Source of the DNA: Plasmodium malariae
Lineage: Eukaryota; Apicomplexa; Aconoidasida; Haemosporida; Plasmodiidae
Direction of reading: 5' to 3'
Assembly: GCF_900090045.1 (NCBI RefSeq)
Contig: NC_041788.1
Coordinates: forward strand, 1,736,001-1,800,000
Length of the DNA: 64,000 bases
Notes under the pieces: model-generated
What the model saw: only the letters and a program-made list of their open reading frames with translations
What the model was told of the DNA's origin: nothing
The model's database searches: none
Translations under genes and position numbers: made by a program
Shown here: positions 35,157-45,669 of the stretch, one piece after another
Position numbering within the stretch: position 1 is the first letter of the stretch
Layout: each line of letters begins with the position of its first letter

Positions 35157-36234
35157 CTTATTTATATTACTAATACTGCTATTATTCTGTCGTTTTGAAA
35201 CCCGTTTTGTTCTCCTTCCCTTCTTTTTGTTACGACAATTATTATCGTTTCACTTGATTTTTTTTTTTTTATTTTATAATAACATAATTATTGTTCTTTG
35301 TAGTAACATTATTATTATCACTATTAAGAAGTAATTACGTTATTATTTTTTTCAATTAAAATTGATATTATCAACTACTGTTGTGTATTTACACATAACG
35401 TAGCATTTATTTTATTCACATTATCTCTCAATTCCTTAAAATCTGTATTTATTATTATTCAAATTATTTAATGCATTTATATTTTTGGAAATATCATTGT
35501 ATGTGTGTATTATAATTATTAGCACGAACTTCCTTTTCTTTTTTGTTTTTCTTACTATAACTATATTACATACGAATTATTTTTACAATATTATGTGTAA
35601 ATTATTATTAAAATATTATATATGAATTAATTTTAATATATATATATATGAATTATTATTAGTACTAAATACTTGGTTAATGGAATTTATCACACTTTAT
35701 GTTGTAATCAAAATTACCATTTAATTTTATAGTACTTTATTAATTGATAATATTTTCTTTTTTCCTTTTTTTTATGCTCTCACTTTTTTCCGTTTTTTAT
35801 TTTTGTTTTTTTGTTTTTTTGTTTTTTTTTTGTGTACTATTTATTTCATGTTTCTTTTTTTTTTATTAAATATTTTGTAACTTACATCCCCTTCTACTAT
35901 TATATTTAATGTTTATATATTTTATAAAAATATTATCATAATAATAATGGGTGGTTATTTCATTTTTTGTTGATAATATATCAAGCCTTTTAACGAATAC
36001 ATATCATCTATAACGTAAATAATAAAAAAATTTCGATTTTATTATTTGACGATGATATATACTACTTTCGCATTCTCTCGAATTATTATTTTTATATTCA
36101 CTTGTACTTAATAATAACTTCGTTATTTTATATTTTATATATATTAACATTAAAAAAAATTCTCATTTGTTCTTACCGTCGTTAAAAAGATGGTAAAACA
36201 TATATATAAATATTATGTATTCATAACTAGTTTA

Positions 36235-36560
36235 TAATACTGTACATGTAATTACTTATATACATGTACTTATATATACTTAAAAAATTATATATAGTAA
36301 TTTAATATATATATATGTATGTACTTATAAGTACTTAAATATATATTATATATATATGTACTCAAATATATATATATGCGCTTAGATGTATATTTATGTA
36401 CTTATATATATATAATGTAATTATATATATATAAAAGTACTTAAGTACATATATATTATATATATTTAATATATATATATGTACTTTAATACATAAATAA
36501 GTACTTGTACATATATATATATAATATATGTACTTCATATATATATATATATGTACAATA
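36235..36560. repeat. Degenerate TATATA-GTACTT repeat array
   Basis: Irregular succession of (TA)n blocks separated by GTACTT, GTACTTA or AAGTAC words, many of them palindromic (AAGTACTT-like). More than ten such words occur in about 325 bp. It lies about 1.1-1.4 kb upstream of the BDP2 start. Confidence 0.75.
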
Positions 36561-36796
36561 AATATAGAATATATCATAAATATGCAAAATATTTTTAAAT
36601 AAAAAAAAAAAATTAAAATATAAAAATTTTTAAAATAATATATGTAAGAAAAAAAAAAAAAAAAAAAAATTTCATGCTTATTTTTATTATTTTAAAACAA
36701 ACAAAAATACATTACTAATTTTATTTAATTTAATTTAATTTTTCATTTTAAGTATTTTTTTATGTCATAAATGCAATTTTATGTTACATATATATA

Positions 36797-36805
<9 letters not shown>

Positions 36806-36859
<54 letters not shown>
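36806..36859. repeat. (TA)n microsatellite
   Basis: The longest uninterrupted TA tract in the window, about 27 units, upstream of BDP2. Confidence 0.9.
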
Positions 36860-36864
<5 letters not shown>

Positions 36865-39800
36865 CATTTTTTGTTATTTTATTTTATAAATTTAATTTAA
36901 ATTTTTAAGTTAATTGCATTTTTTATTAATCTCTTAAATCTTATTGTTTTTTTTGTTTTTTTTAATTTAAATATGTTCTACTTCGTGCGTTTTTATCCTT
37001 TTTTTTTATTATTTTTTAATTTTTATTATTTTTTTTTTCCCATATTCATATAGCAAAATAAGTATAAAAATACGAACATGCAAAATTCAAATAAAACCCT
37101 CTTTTCTTTTTTTTTTTTTGTTAATATATTTATATTTTTCAAAAAGCTAATATATACCTAGTAAATATATTTTTTTTTTGTATTATTTCGAAATTTTATT
37201 ATTCCTGAATATAAAATAAAAAATATAATATATTTACCATAATTATTTTTTATAAGAGTTTAAAAAAAAAATATTCTATTTGTATTTTATATTTTTCGTT
37301 ATTTCCAATATTCTCTTTATATACTTATTAGCTATCTTTCGTTATGATAAGGAGGAAGCATTTATGCTGCTGCATTATTTTTTATATAATATTTATGTAC
37401 TTTGAAACTTTTTATTTTTTCTTATTTAATGTTAATATTTACATATCAAATAATTTTTATATGATATATTTTGAATTAATCAGAGCAAATAAGAATAATA
37501 ATAATGTATTAAATTTATAAGTCTATTAAAATTAGTAAGAAGATTAAATGGCTGTAAATATTTGAAAAATTAAATGATGCAGAATCGTATATTTATTTTT
37601 TAAAGTATATATGGGAAATGATAGTGGATACTAATATGTACTTATATATATATTTACATTATATACATATTACATATATTAAACTTATTTTTAATATTTT
37701 TTTATATATCATGTTAAATGTATATTATTATAATCCTTATATATTTTACATAATTATATGGTAAAATAAAATACGTACAGAAAAGTTCATTTTTTTATAC
37801 TATGCTACTTATAACAGCTGCATTTCTATAAGGGCAAAAAAAAAAAAAAAAATATATATATATAATATATATGTATATATTATTTATTAATTTTGTAACA
37901 AGAAAATAGATTGTAAATTTGTTTTATATCCTTCTAAATGATTAGCTCTTGCCTACATACAACTTACACGTTGAATATGTATAATTGTAAAAGGAATATG
38001 TGATTATGGGTAATCTTATCCAATTTTCCGCTGCAAGAGTATCCCATAAAATTTTTATTATTATGTTTGTTTAAGGATAATTTATATTTTAAATTATTTT
38101 ACATTCATTTAATTAAAAAAAAATAGTATTGTATTTATTTTAAATAAAGACAATAGTAGGAATACAATTATTTTTGAATGAATTTTTGTTTTTATATAAC
38201 TTTTTTTTTTTTTTTCTTAATTTTTGGTCTATTATAATATATATATTTTAGTTGGTTTTTATAATAATATTTTAAAGAATTTTCATATCAATTATTATTT
38301 GTTTTTTGTATATTTTTAAAATGCATAACATGCATAAGGCTATTTTTATCATCCGTCAAATATATATTTACAGACATTTACATCTTAAATATATAGATAT
38401 TTAATAATTTCCCTTATTTTTATTACACAACCCCCCTAGCATTTATATTAATACTTTTTCTATTTTTTGTTTTGTTTACATATAATTTTCGTTTTTCAGT
38501 TAGAAAATAAAAGTTCTATATTCAGAAAAGTGTCTATTTTAAAGGTCAATAATTACGATAATAAAATATTGTAAAATATACCTTAAGTTATTTTATATAA
38601 TTTTTTATTTCCCCCTTTTTATCTGATAATACTTTATTACTATATTTTTGTAGTATATATTTTACTGATAATATATTATTATGATATGTATGTGTGAAAA
38701 GAAGGAACATAAAATATTTTAAGTATTATTTACGTAATATACGAATATATATTTCCCTGCAAAAAACGTATATATAAGTATATTATTTTTTATTTTATTT
38801 ACCGTTATAAGGAAATCATGAGTGTCAAAGTTATTTATTATGAATAGTGAAGATATCCTCGAAGAATATATATATACAGTATATATATATATATACATAT
38901 TAAAAAAGGAAAAATAAATGTAGTTGTTATATATTTAAATTACATTTCAATTAATCACGCTTCTTTCAATTTTAAATAATAATTCTGTAAAAAAAAGAAA
39001 AAAAAAAAAAGAGGTATATATTTTTAATTTTATCTTTGTAAATTTTTTCCTTATTTTCCTTCAAAGCTTGATATACTATTTTACAATTAAAAAAAAAAAA
39101 AAATCACAATAAGTAAAGATATAAGTAAATATGAAAAAACTAAGCTTTACATTTAACTATATAAAGTTAAAACATTTTGAAATTAGTTTTATTTGTAACG
39201 TAAAAATGTGCACGTTGTAACTTCGAATAATAATTAAATCAAAATAAAACTTATTTTAAGTAGGCATATTAAGCTTTTAAGGAAGATATAGAAGCATATG
39301 TATATAAATGCATGGGCATGTATGTTAATATATACATATGCGTCATTTGATATAAAGTATTCTCGAAACCTTTTTTTTGAAATATAAATACGTAAAATAG
39401 ATAATTTTTAATCAAATAACGCTAATTTTTCATTAAAATTAAAACATAAAAATTAATCATGTAAAATATTTAGGAAATTTCGCAAGAAAATAGAAAAATG
39501 GAAATTTATATAAATATTTTGTTTGAACATATTTACCTAATCAATTTTTTATTATGCAATTTTTATAAGAAAAAAAGATTGAAAATTTCCAACATTTAAT
39601 TAAATGAAGACACAAAATTAAGTACTCCCCTGATTGAAGCATTTGCATTTCCGCTTTTTAATTTTTTATTCCTTTGAAAAAAAAAAGTTCATATGTACTC
39701 TTACATTCTTATATGCATTCATATATATATGTATACAATATATGCACAAAAGTCAATTCAATAGCAGTGTCTATTTTAAGATTAAATAAACCTGTATATT

Positions 39801-41535
39801 TTTCTATAGGATTCTACAAAATATAAAAGGACGATATGATATACTCATCAAATTGTATTTTCGCCTTCTTGATAATATATCTCCATTTTTTTTTTTTTCG
39901 TCAAAAAAAAATGATGAATAGTTATAAAAAATAAAATTTAATATTTAATTAATAGCTTCAGAAAATGTTTCTTTTAAAAATTATGTTTAAACTATAGTAT
40001 AAAATAAAAAGTTAACCTTAAACCGATGTATCATAAATAAAAAGCAAGTAACAATAGCAAAATAAAAAAAAAACTTAATAGGCTATGTAAATTTTTTCGA
40101 TGAGTACTGACCGCATTACTGTACATGAAAAACATATTCACAGAAATGAAGAAAATAAATGAAAAGAATGGATATTACTAAAGTGATTAAAAATAGTCAC
40201 CCTTTGCACATATATTACATTTCAAGGCTTAACTCTTAAAGTTAAGAAACACCATTAGCAGTGATAACAGTGAGTCATTAAATATTTCTTTTATAAGAGA
40301 AAACAGTAAGTTTTATTTTATGCTGCTTATCCTGCAATTTTTTGGCAGAATGCGTGCACATTATATGTAATGTACATAAAAAAATATGTTCATATATAGA
40401 TATAAATATATAAATACATAAACTTTATCAAAATAATTTCTTCCCCAACTTCTTACTGTAATTATTACTAAACTAACATTTTACTTTTTTTTTAATGAAA
40501 AAAAAATTAAATGTCATTTAAAAGAAGTCGTCAACGAAATTAAAATTTTTTAAGGGAAATTCAATTTATTGCAAAAGATTTCACTAAATGAAGGTTTAAA
40601 TAACTGAACAATAAACTTGCATAAAAAAAAAAAATGTGGTAAATAATAAAATTCACATCATATTTTGTAGTGCTTCAAATAATATCAATAATTTTAATTA
40701 AGCATATAGATATACTAATATATGGAAAGTTTAACAAGCTATATGGATAATATATATTCCTCATTAAAATAAAAAAAAAAATTAAAAAAAATCGAAAAAA
40801 AAATTACAATTTTTGAAAAATTTCATTTTAAATGTGTAGAGCTTAAGTAACCTTTTTAAAATTATTACGAAATATTTTTTGCCTTAAAAATGGCTATTTA
40901 ACTAAATATATATATATATATATATATTTTTATATACATTACAAATTATAACATTTTTATGAACATGTCAAAATATATGGATTGGAGAACATTTAAAATA
41001 TAATAAGATATATAAATTTCTTCATACGATTTTATATATATACATATATATTTATATATAAATATACATTTGTAACAGTAAAATTAATTCCCTATTCTGT
41101 TATAGTTTTCTTAAACAACATAAATGTATAAATTGCTATATTTAATAATAATGTTATTATGTGCTCATTTTATGAATACTGTTTTTTCCATATAACACAA
41201 AAAAAAAAAAATATATTTTATAAAAATATTACACCTGTGTGTGCTTAATTTTTTTAAATAATTCCTATTATAAATAATCTTCTATATTATTTTAAAAAAA
41301 ACTGAAAGAGCTGAGGATATTGATATAATATTTTTATAATAGCACTAATTTTATAACTTTATGAAAATATTACGTTTTAGCAAATACTGTCAATACTGTC
41401 AATATGCTTAACATACTTACCCTCTTCTTAAACATAATTAAAAACATATAAATTTACTTTTTCTATATATTTTTTTTAACTTTGCTAATTATGAAAAAGA
41501 TTATGCAAAAAATTGATAATTTAATTACTGTAGGG

Positions 41536-41702
41536 TTAATGGCATAATCATAAGATGAAGTATGCCACGGGCAAAAATTTTGCTGTTAGCACCTTCCATG
41601 TGGAAAGTCTATAGCTCATCACAGTCAGCTGAGTGCAATGCTCTGCTCCGAACTACGTCAGGGTAATTCGTGAGCTACCCCAAACGCCAGCCAGGTAAGT
41701 TG
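41536..41702 (-). ncRNA. U1 spliceosomal snRNA
   Basis: Read on the minus strand. The RNA begins AACUUACCUGGC (5' end about 41701), the U1 segment that pairs with 5' splice sites. Stem-loop I (41661-41680) has a GGGUA/UACCC stem and loop GCUCACGAAU, close to the U1-70K loop GAUCACGAAG. The loop AUUGCACUC (complement of 41631-41639) is the exact U1A-type binding sequence of stem-loop II. A CUUUCC-ACAU-GGAAGG hairpin follows as stem-loop III. An Sm site AAUUUUUG (41572-41579) and a 3' hairpin UGGCAUA/UAUGCCA (41540-41567) complete the molecule. The total is about 165 nt, matching U1 length. All parts are in the canonical order. The exact 3' end is uncertain by a few bases, and promoter elements were not identified. 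It is one of the few segments here with near-normal GC content. Confidence 0.95.
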
Positions 41703-42296
41703 AAAATAAATAGTGCGTTTAATCATTATGTTATTTTTTGAATACTAAAATTGTACTTCATCATTTTATATTAAAATTTTCATCGATTTATGACTATTTC
41801 GAAGCGAAATAACATTTTAAAATTTTCTTTCTTTTTCTTCTTAATATGTTTTTTAATTTTAATTTGGAAGGAATTTTATTTTCATGTATTAATAACTTTT
41901 TCTTCAATTTTTCGATGCAAAAAATGATAAGCAGGTGTTTATTTTATACGTATATACATGACTACATTGATAGTGATATTATTGCACTCTTTTATGATTT
42001 CATTTTTTTTTTTTTTTTTAAATAAACATCAACGAATGATTAATCTCTTTGAAATAGGGGAATGGAAAAAAAACATGTAAAACATGTTTAATTTGCATAT
42101 TTCATTCAAGTTCAGAAATTAAAATAAGAGGAGAAAAAAAAAAGAAAAATAATTGAAGCGTAAAAAACGTTCTTACACAAATATTACATTCTATACTAAC
42201 AAACATAACATATAAAGAAAACAGTATTCTCCTCATACCTTCTTAGATTACTCTATGTTTAGGTAAAATAATTTTTGAAAATTCTTGTTTTTTTTT

Positions 42297-42349
<53 letters not shown>

Positions 42350-42847
42350 TTTTGAGACTTCCATTCTTTGTTAACTGATAAAAGGCAAATTTATATCATT
42401 TTTATTCTGTAAAAAGGTTAATAAAAATAGTAGGAGTTTATATGATCATTTCTTTTGTATGTATATTAATTCTCCTCGCACAGGCAGTCATAAGATAATC
42501 GATAAATCTACAGGGTTGTAGAATCTTTTTCAAAGGAAACAAACCACTTATTTTCCCATTTTTTTTCTTTTTTTTTTTTTAACGTTATGTATTATACTTT
42601 CGATGTAAATTATATAAAGACCCTCTGATGTGTTGTAAATTTAAACTAAATTAATTCATATTATTTCCATTTCTCTTCGTTCGAGTTCTTAAGTTGTAAA
42701 TTCAGGATATGTTACAATGACACTGTGGCTCTAAATTTTTACATAGTTATAGTGTTCTTTTTACATAAATAAGAGCTCGTTAATATTTTTCGTTTTGACG
42801 ATTAAACCAAATAAGGGAGAAAAAAAAATTAGACAAAATGAGTAAAA
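41703..42847. promoter_or_regulatory. Upstream region shared by U1 snRNA (-) and MED18-like gene (+)
   Basis: The two genes diverge across 1.15 kb, so this must hold an snRNA promoter near 41703-41800 and the mRNA promoter and leader on the right. (TA)n is at 42301-42331 and poly(T) at 42332-42353. A hairpin TCTACA-GGGT-TGTAGA lies near 42507-42523, in the probable leader. No named motif is identified. Confidence 0.5.
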
Positions 42848-43702
42848 ATGAGTGAAAGTGTTGAACAAATATTCGATGATTTTATATCGGACTTCTATAA
42901 TAAGAATGAAAATAGTAGAGATGGTGATACTAGTGAAAAAAAGAACGCAAATTTAATAAAAAATAGTGAAAACAAACTAATTGATGATAATATATTATTA
43001 AATACTCTGGGGGAAAAGAATTTTTTTAAATATACCGAATATTCGTTAAGTAGCTTATACATATCTGATGAAAATATACCTATTGATGAAGATGCAAATT
43101 TTCAAAAATTAATAAATATTATTACGAAAGCATCAGATGTTAACAATAAATTTAAATGGGTGGATTATTATTTTAAATTTGATTTAAAAGAAGAATCGAA
43201 TATATTATCACCACGGTCACAAAATAAAGATTTTCTCTTTAGAGAATATTTAGAACCAAATCATTTAAAAAACATATCATTATTAAGAAAATATGAACAA
43301 GGTGCCATCTTAAAATCATCTGAAAAAAATAAAGTAGACATTAAAATTGTTTCGGAATACATCGTTCATAGTAGTTATAAAAAGGTAATTACATCGTTTG
43401 ATTACAATTTGAGTCATAAAATTTTCGCACAAGCTCATATATTTCATAATAAATATGGAAATAGTAATCACATCGTTATCTTGGTTTTAAGGCATTACAA
43501 GGATGCAAATTTTTTAATTCCTTTATATCAAGATAGAGTTCTTGTTCAAGTGAAATCCTATTCTAATGATAATAAATATTCAGAAATAACTCAAAAAAAT
43601 CTTTTACAATACGCAGAAATTTTTAAGCCTTTTATTTCTCTCAGAAAGGTTGACTACAACTTTGTGGAGCAAATCAAAGAGAAAATAACCTTTGCATTTT
43701 AA
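42848..43702 (+). CDS. MED18: Probable Mediator complex subunit 18
   Basis: A 284-residue single-exon protein. The C-terminal half follows the MED18 fold order: a conserved helix and strand (YKKVITSFDYNLSHKIFAQAHIF), a strand with basic and aromatic residues (NHIVILVLRHYKD), a strand pairing with it (DRVLVQVKSYS), then NLLQYAEIFKPFISLRKVD. In human MED18 the equivalent blocks read MGFRMDHEFVAKGHLF, MKIMVYKIF, YLVELSVVAP and NFAEQLKPLVHLEKID. The middle (ANFQKLINIITK...FKWVDYYFKF...LFREYLEPNHLKN) could match the first MED18 barrel half. The N-terminal 50 residues are acidic and poorly conserved. MED18 pairs with MED20 in the Mediator head and contacts RNA polymerase II. The identification rests on motif order that I recognise, not on a search. 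The first ATG in context (AAAATGAG) is used; an out-of-frame ATG lies just upstream at 42838. Confidence 0.6.
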   Translation: MSESVEQIFDDFISDFYNKNENSRDGDTSEKKNANLIKNSENKLIDDNILLNTLGEKNFFKYTEYSLSSLYISDENIPIDEDANFQKLINIITKASDVNNKFKWVDYYFKFDLKEESNILSPRSQNKDFLFREYLEPNHLKNISLLRKYEQGAILKSSEKNKVDIKIVSEYIVHSSYKKVITSFDYNLSHKIFAQAHIFHNKYGNSNHIVILVLRHYKDANFLIPLYQDRVLVQVKSYSNDNKYSEITQKNLLQYAEIFKPFISLRKVDYNFVEQIKEKITFAF

Positions 43703-44049
43703 AATTTTAAACAGCTTAATCATAGGAATGTACATATGCACGTTTGCATGTATGTATGCACTTATTGTGGGTTTGTGTGTGTTTTTACATTTATGTTAGG
43801 AAGAAGTTATATGCACCTATTAACCCCTGGAATCCCTTCTTTAATATTTTAAAAGAGTTTCTTTTTTATTGTATTTTGTTGTTTATATATGAAATTCACA
43901 AAATTTTTACGAAAAATTAGTATATATAACTGTATGAATACATAAATTTTTGGGTAAACATGAATATACATATGTATATATATATATATTTTTTTTTTTT
44001 CGCGTTACCACACTTTTTACAGTCTTTTCGTATTAGTTATATTCATATA
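43703..44049. other. Short convergent spacer
   Basis: 3' flanks of the MED18-like gene and the small two-exon gene. Contains a TA/T tract near 43975-44000. Nothing else is seen. Confidence 0.6.
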
Positions 44050-44631
44050 TCAATATAAATTTTTTTTATTAAATATATTTAAACTTTTAGTATTGCACAA
44101 AAATTTTGAATTATATACATTCTGTTTTCATACTTTTTTATTATTAAATAAAATAGGCTTCTCTGTTTCTATTTCTAGAATGCTATTATCTTCTATCATT
44201 GTATCAACCTCCATTGGTAAAGTATTGACCTCAGTGCTGTTGCACGATTTATGAGAATCGAATTTTTCTACTCCAACTTTTTCTTCACTCTCATTCTCGG
44301 AACTTTCGAATTCTTTACATATTTCCGATATACCTCTAATTAGAAAAAATACTTTTTTTAATATTTTTTTAATTTATTTATCTAGATATTCATAAATATT
44401 ATTAAATATTCTTATATATTTTTATAAATATTTATGTATATCTCTTTTTTTTTTTTTCTATTTGATTTAATACCCGTCTTCTATATTATACCAGAACTTA
44501 TACGAATTATCAACGTCAGACAATGTAGAATTAGAAAAATCGTCAGCTTCTTCATACATAGAAAGACTCTTAGTTTCATTTGTTTTTATAACAATATCTT
44601 TTTTCGATAACTCCTCTCTTTTGTATTTCAT
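44050..44631 (-). CDS. Small acidic two-exon protein, function unknown
   Basis: Not recognised. Exon 1 is 44474-44631, starting at ATG and ending in phase 2 before GTATTA. Exon 2 is 44050-44335, after a TTCTAATTAG acceptor. Together they encode 147 residues: MKYKREELSKKDIVIKT at the start, a Ser/Asp/Glu-rich middle (YEEADDFSNSTLSDVDN, then SSENESEEK), and a more hydrophobic basic C-terminus. Codon composition is clearly richer in GC and in varied residues than the flanking DNA. The 138-nt intron is a typical Plasmodium intron, and the phases join without a stop. The C-terminal part of exon 2 is less certain: a GTATGA donor about 90 nt before the stop could start a further intron. No domain or signal is visible. 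Confidence 0.6.
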
Positions 44632-45112
44632 GATGTTTTATCTACTATATTATTTATAGGAATAATATTAAACTTGTATATTTTTTAAACAAAATATTGC
44701 ATGTATTGTTTTACTAACTACTTTTCGTTTTTTTTTTTTTTCTTTTACTACGTTATTGAACATTTTTCTATATATTATTTTGGGAAATAATAAAATATAG
44801 GTATATATTTTTTTTTTTTTTTTTTTTACATAATTGTTATCATTGTAAAAAAAAAAAATAATACTTTTGATAATTATGTAATATTTGCAAGATTGTATAT
44901 AAAAAAATATATGCATTATTTGTCTATTTCCATTATTATAGTGTTTTTTTTTTTTTAAATTTGCATTAATATGAGACATTCGTTTAATAAGTTTATTTGT
45001 ATCCTTGAAAAGGTATTATAAGATCTACGGGTATTTGTAAAAATACCACATAATATTAGTTAATGTAACATAAATATAAAGCATCCTTGAAAAAAAGAAA
45101 AATTAAAGTGTA

Positions 45113-45150
<38 letters not shown>

Positions 45151-45669
45151 TGGATGTCATATATAAGAGATAGAAAAAGTATAAAATGGGCTAAAAAGTA
45201 AAAAGAATCAAACAAGCGAAAAAAAAAAAAAAAGATTGAGGCATTTTGCGTATAAACCAGATATAATATGTATTCACACAAAGGAACATTACCCAAATAA
45301 AGGAGTCCATAAGGAACATTAAAAAACGAGCTCTTTCCGTCAAAAATTTTAATTTTACAATAAAATCATTAAAAATTGTTTAAAAAAGGAAAAAACTAAT
45401 AAATGGTGATATAATAAAAAATGGAATAAGAAAATGGTGATATAGCTATCATCTGGTAGAGGAAATGGTATGGTCCTTTGAAAGGTGTGATCCTCACTCT
45501 TAAGTCATCGAATAGTAGCATATGTGGGCATTCTTCTTATCTCTCTCATTATATATATACATACATACATATGTAAGTACATACGTATAAGAATAAACAC
45601 ACACATACATACGTACATAAATACACATATATATACATATGCATGCAATGTCCACATATGAGACACATA
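44632..45669. other. Spacer between the small acidic gene and the Kelch gene
   Basis: Upstream region of the small gene and 3' flank of the Kelch gene, both on the minus strand. It has poly(T) and poly(A) runs (44808-44827 and 44847-44858), (TA)n at 45116-45147 and a CATA/GTAC microsatellite at 45552-45650. A GC-elevated block with two possible hairpins lies at 45436-45495. Confidence 0.6.

Larger units (their letters stand above)
35157..41535. other. 6.4-kb gene-poor region upstream of BDP2
   Basis: Contains the BDP2 upstream region and the sequence downstream of the U1 gene. It is extremely AT-rich, with poly(T) runs, a degenerate GTACTT/TATA array at about 36235-36560 and (TA)n at 36806-36859. 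Less biased islands occur near 37940-38050 and 40085-40280. No open frame of believable composition is present. It is less uniform than the ~2-kb, >97% AT cores of Plasmodium centromeres, so I do not call one. Confidence 0.55.

Noticed and set aside
35157..42847. Centromere candidate in the long gene-poor stretch
   Set aside because: Plasmodium centromere cores are about 2 kb of >97% AT tandem-rich DNA. This region is more mixed and holds a U1 gene, and the repeat array is only about 0.3 kb.
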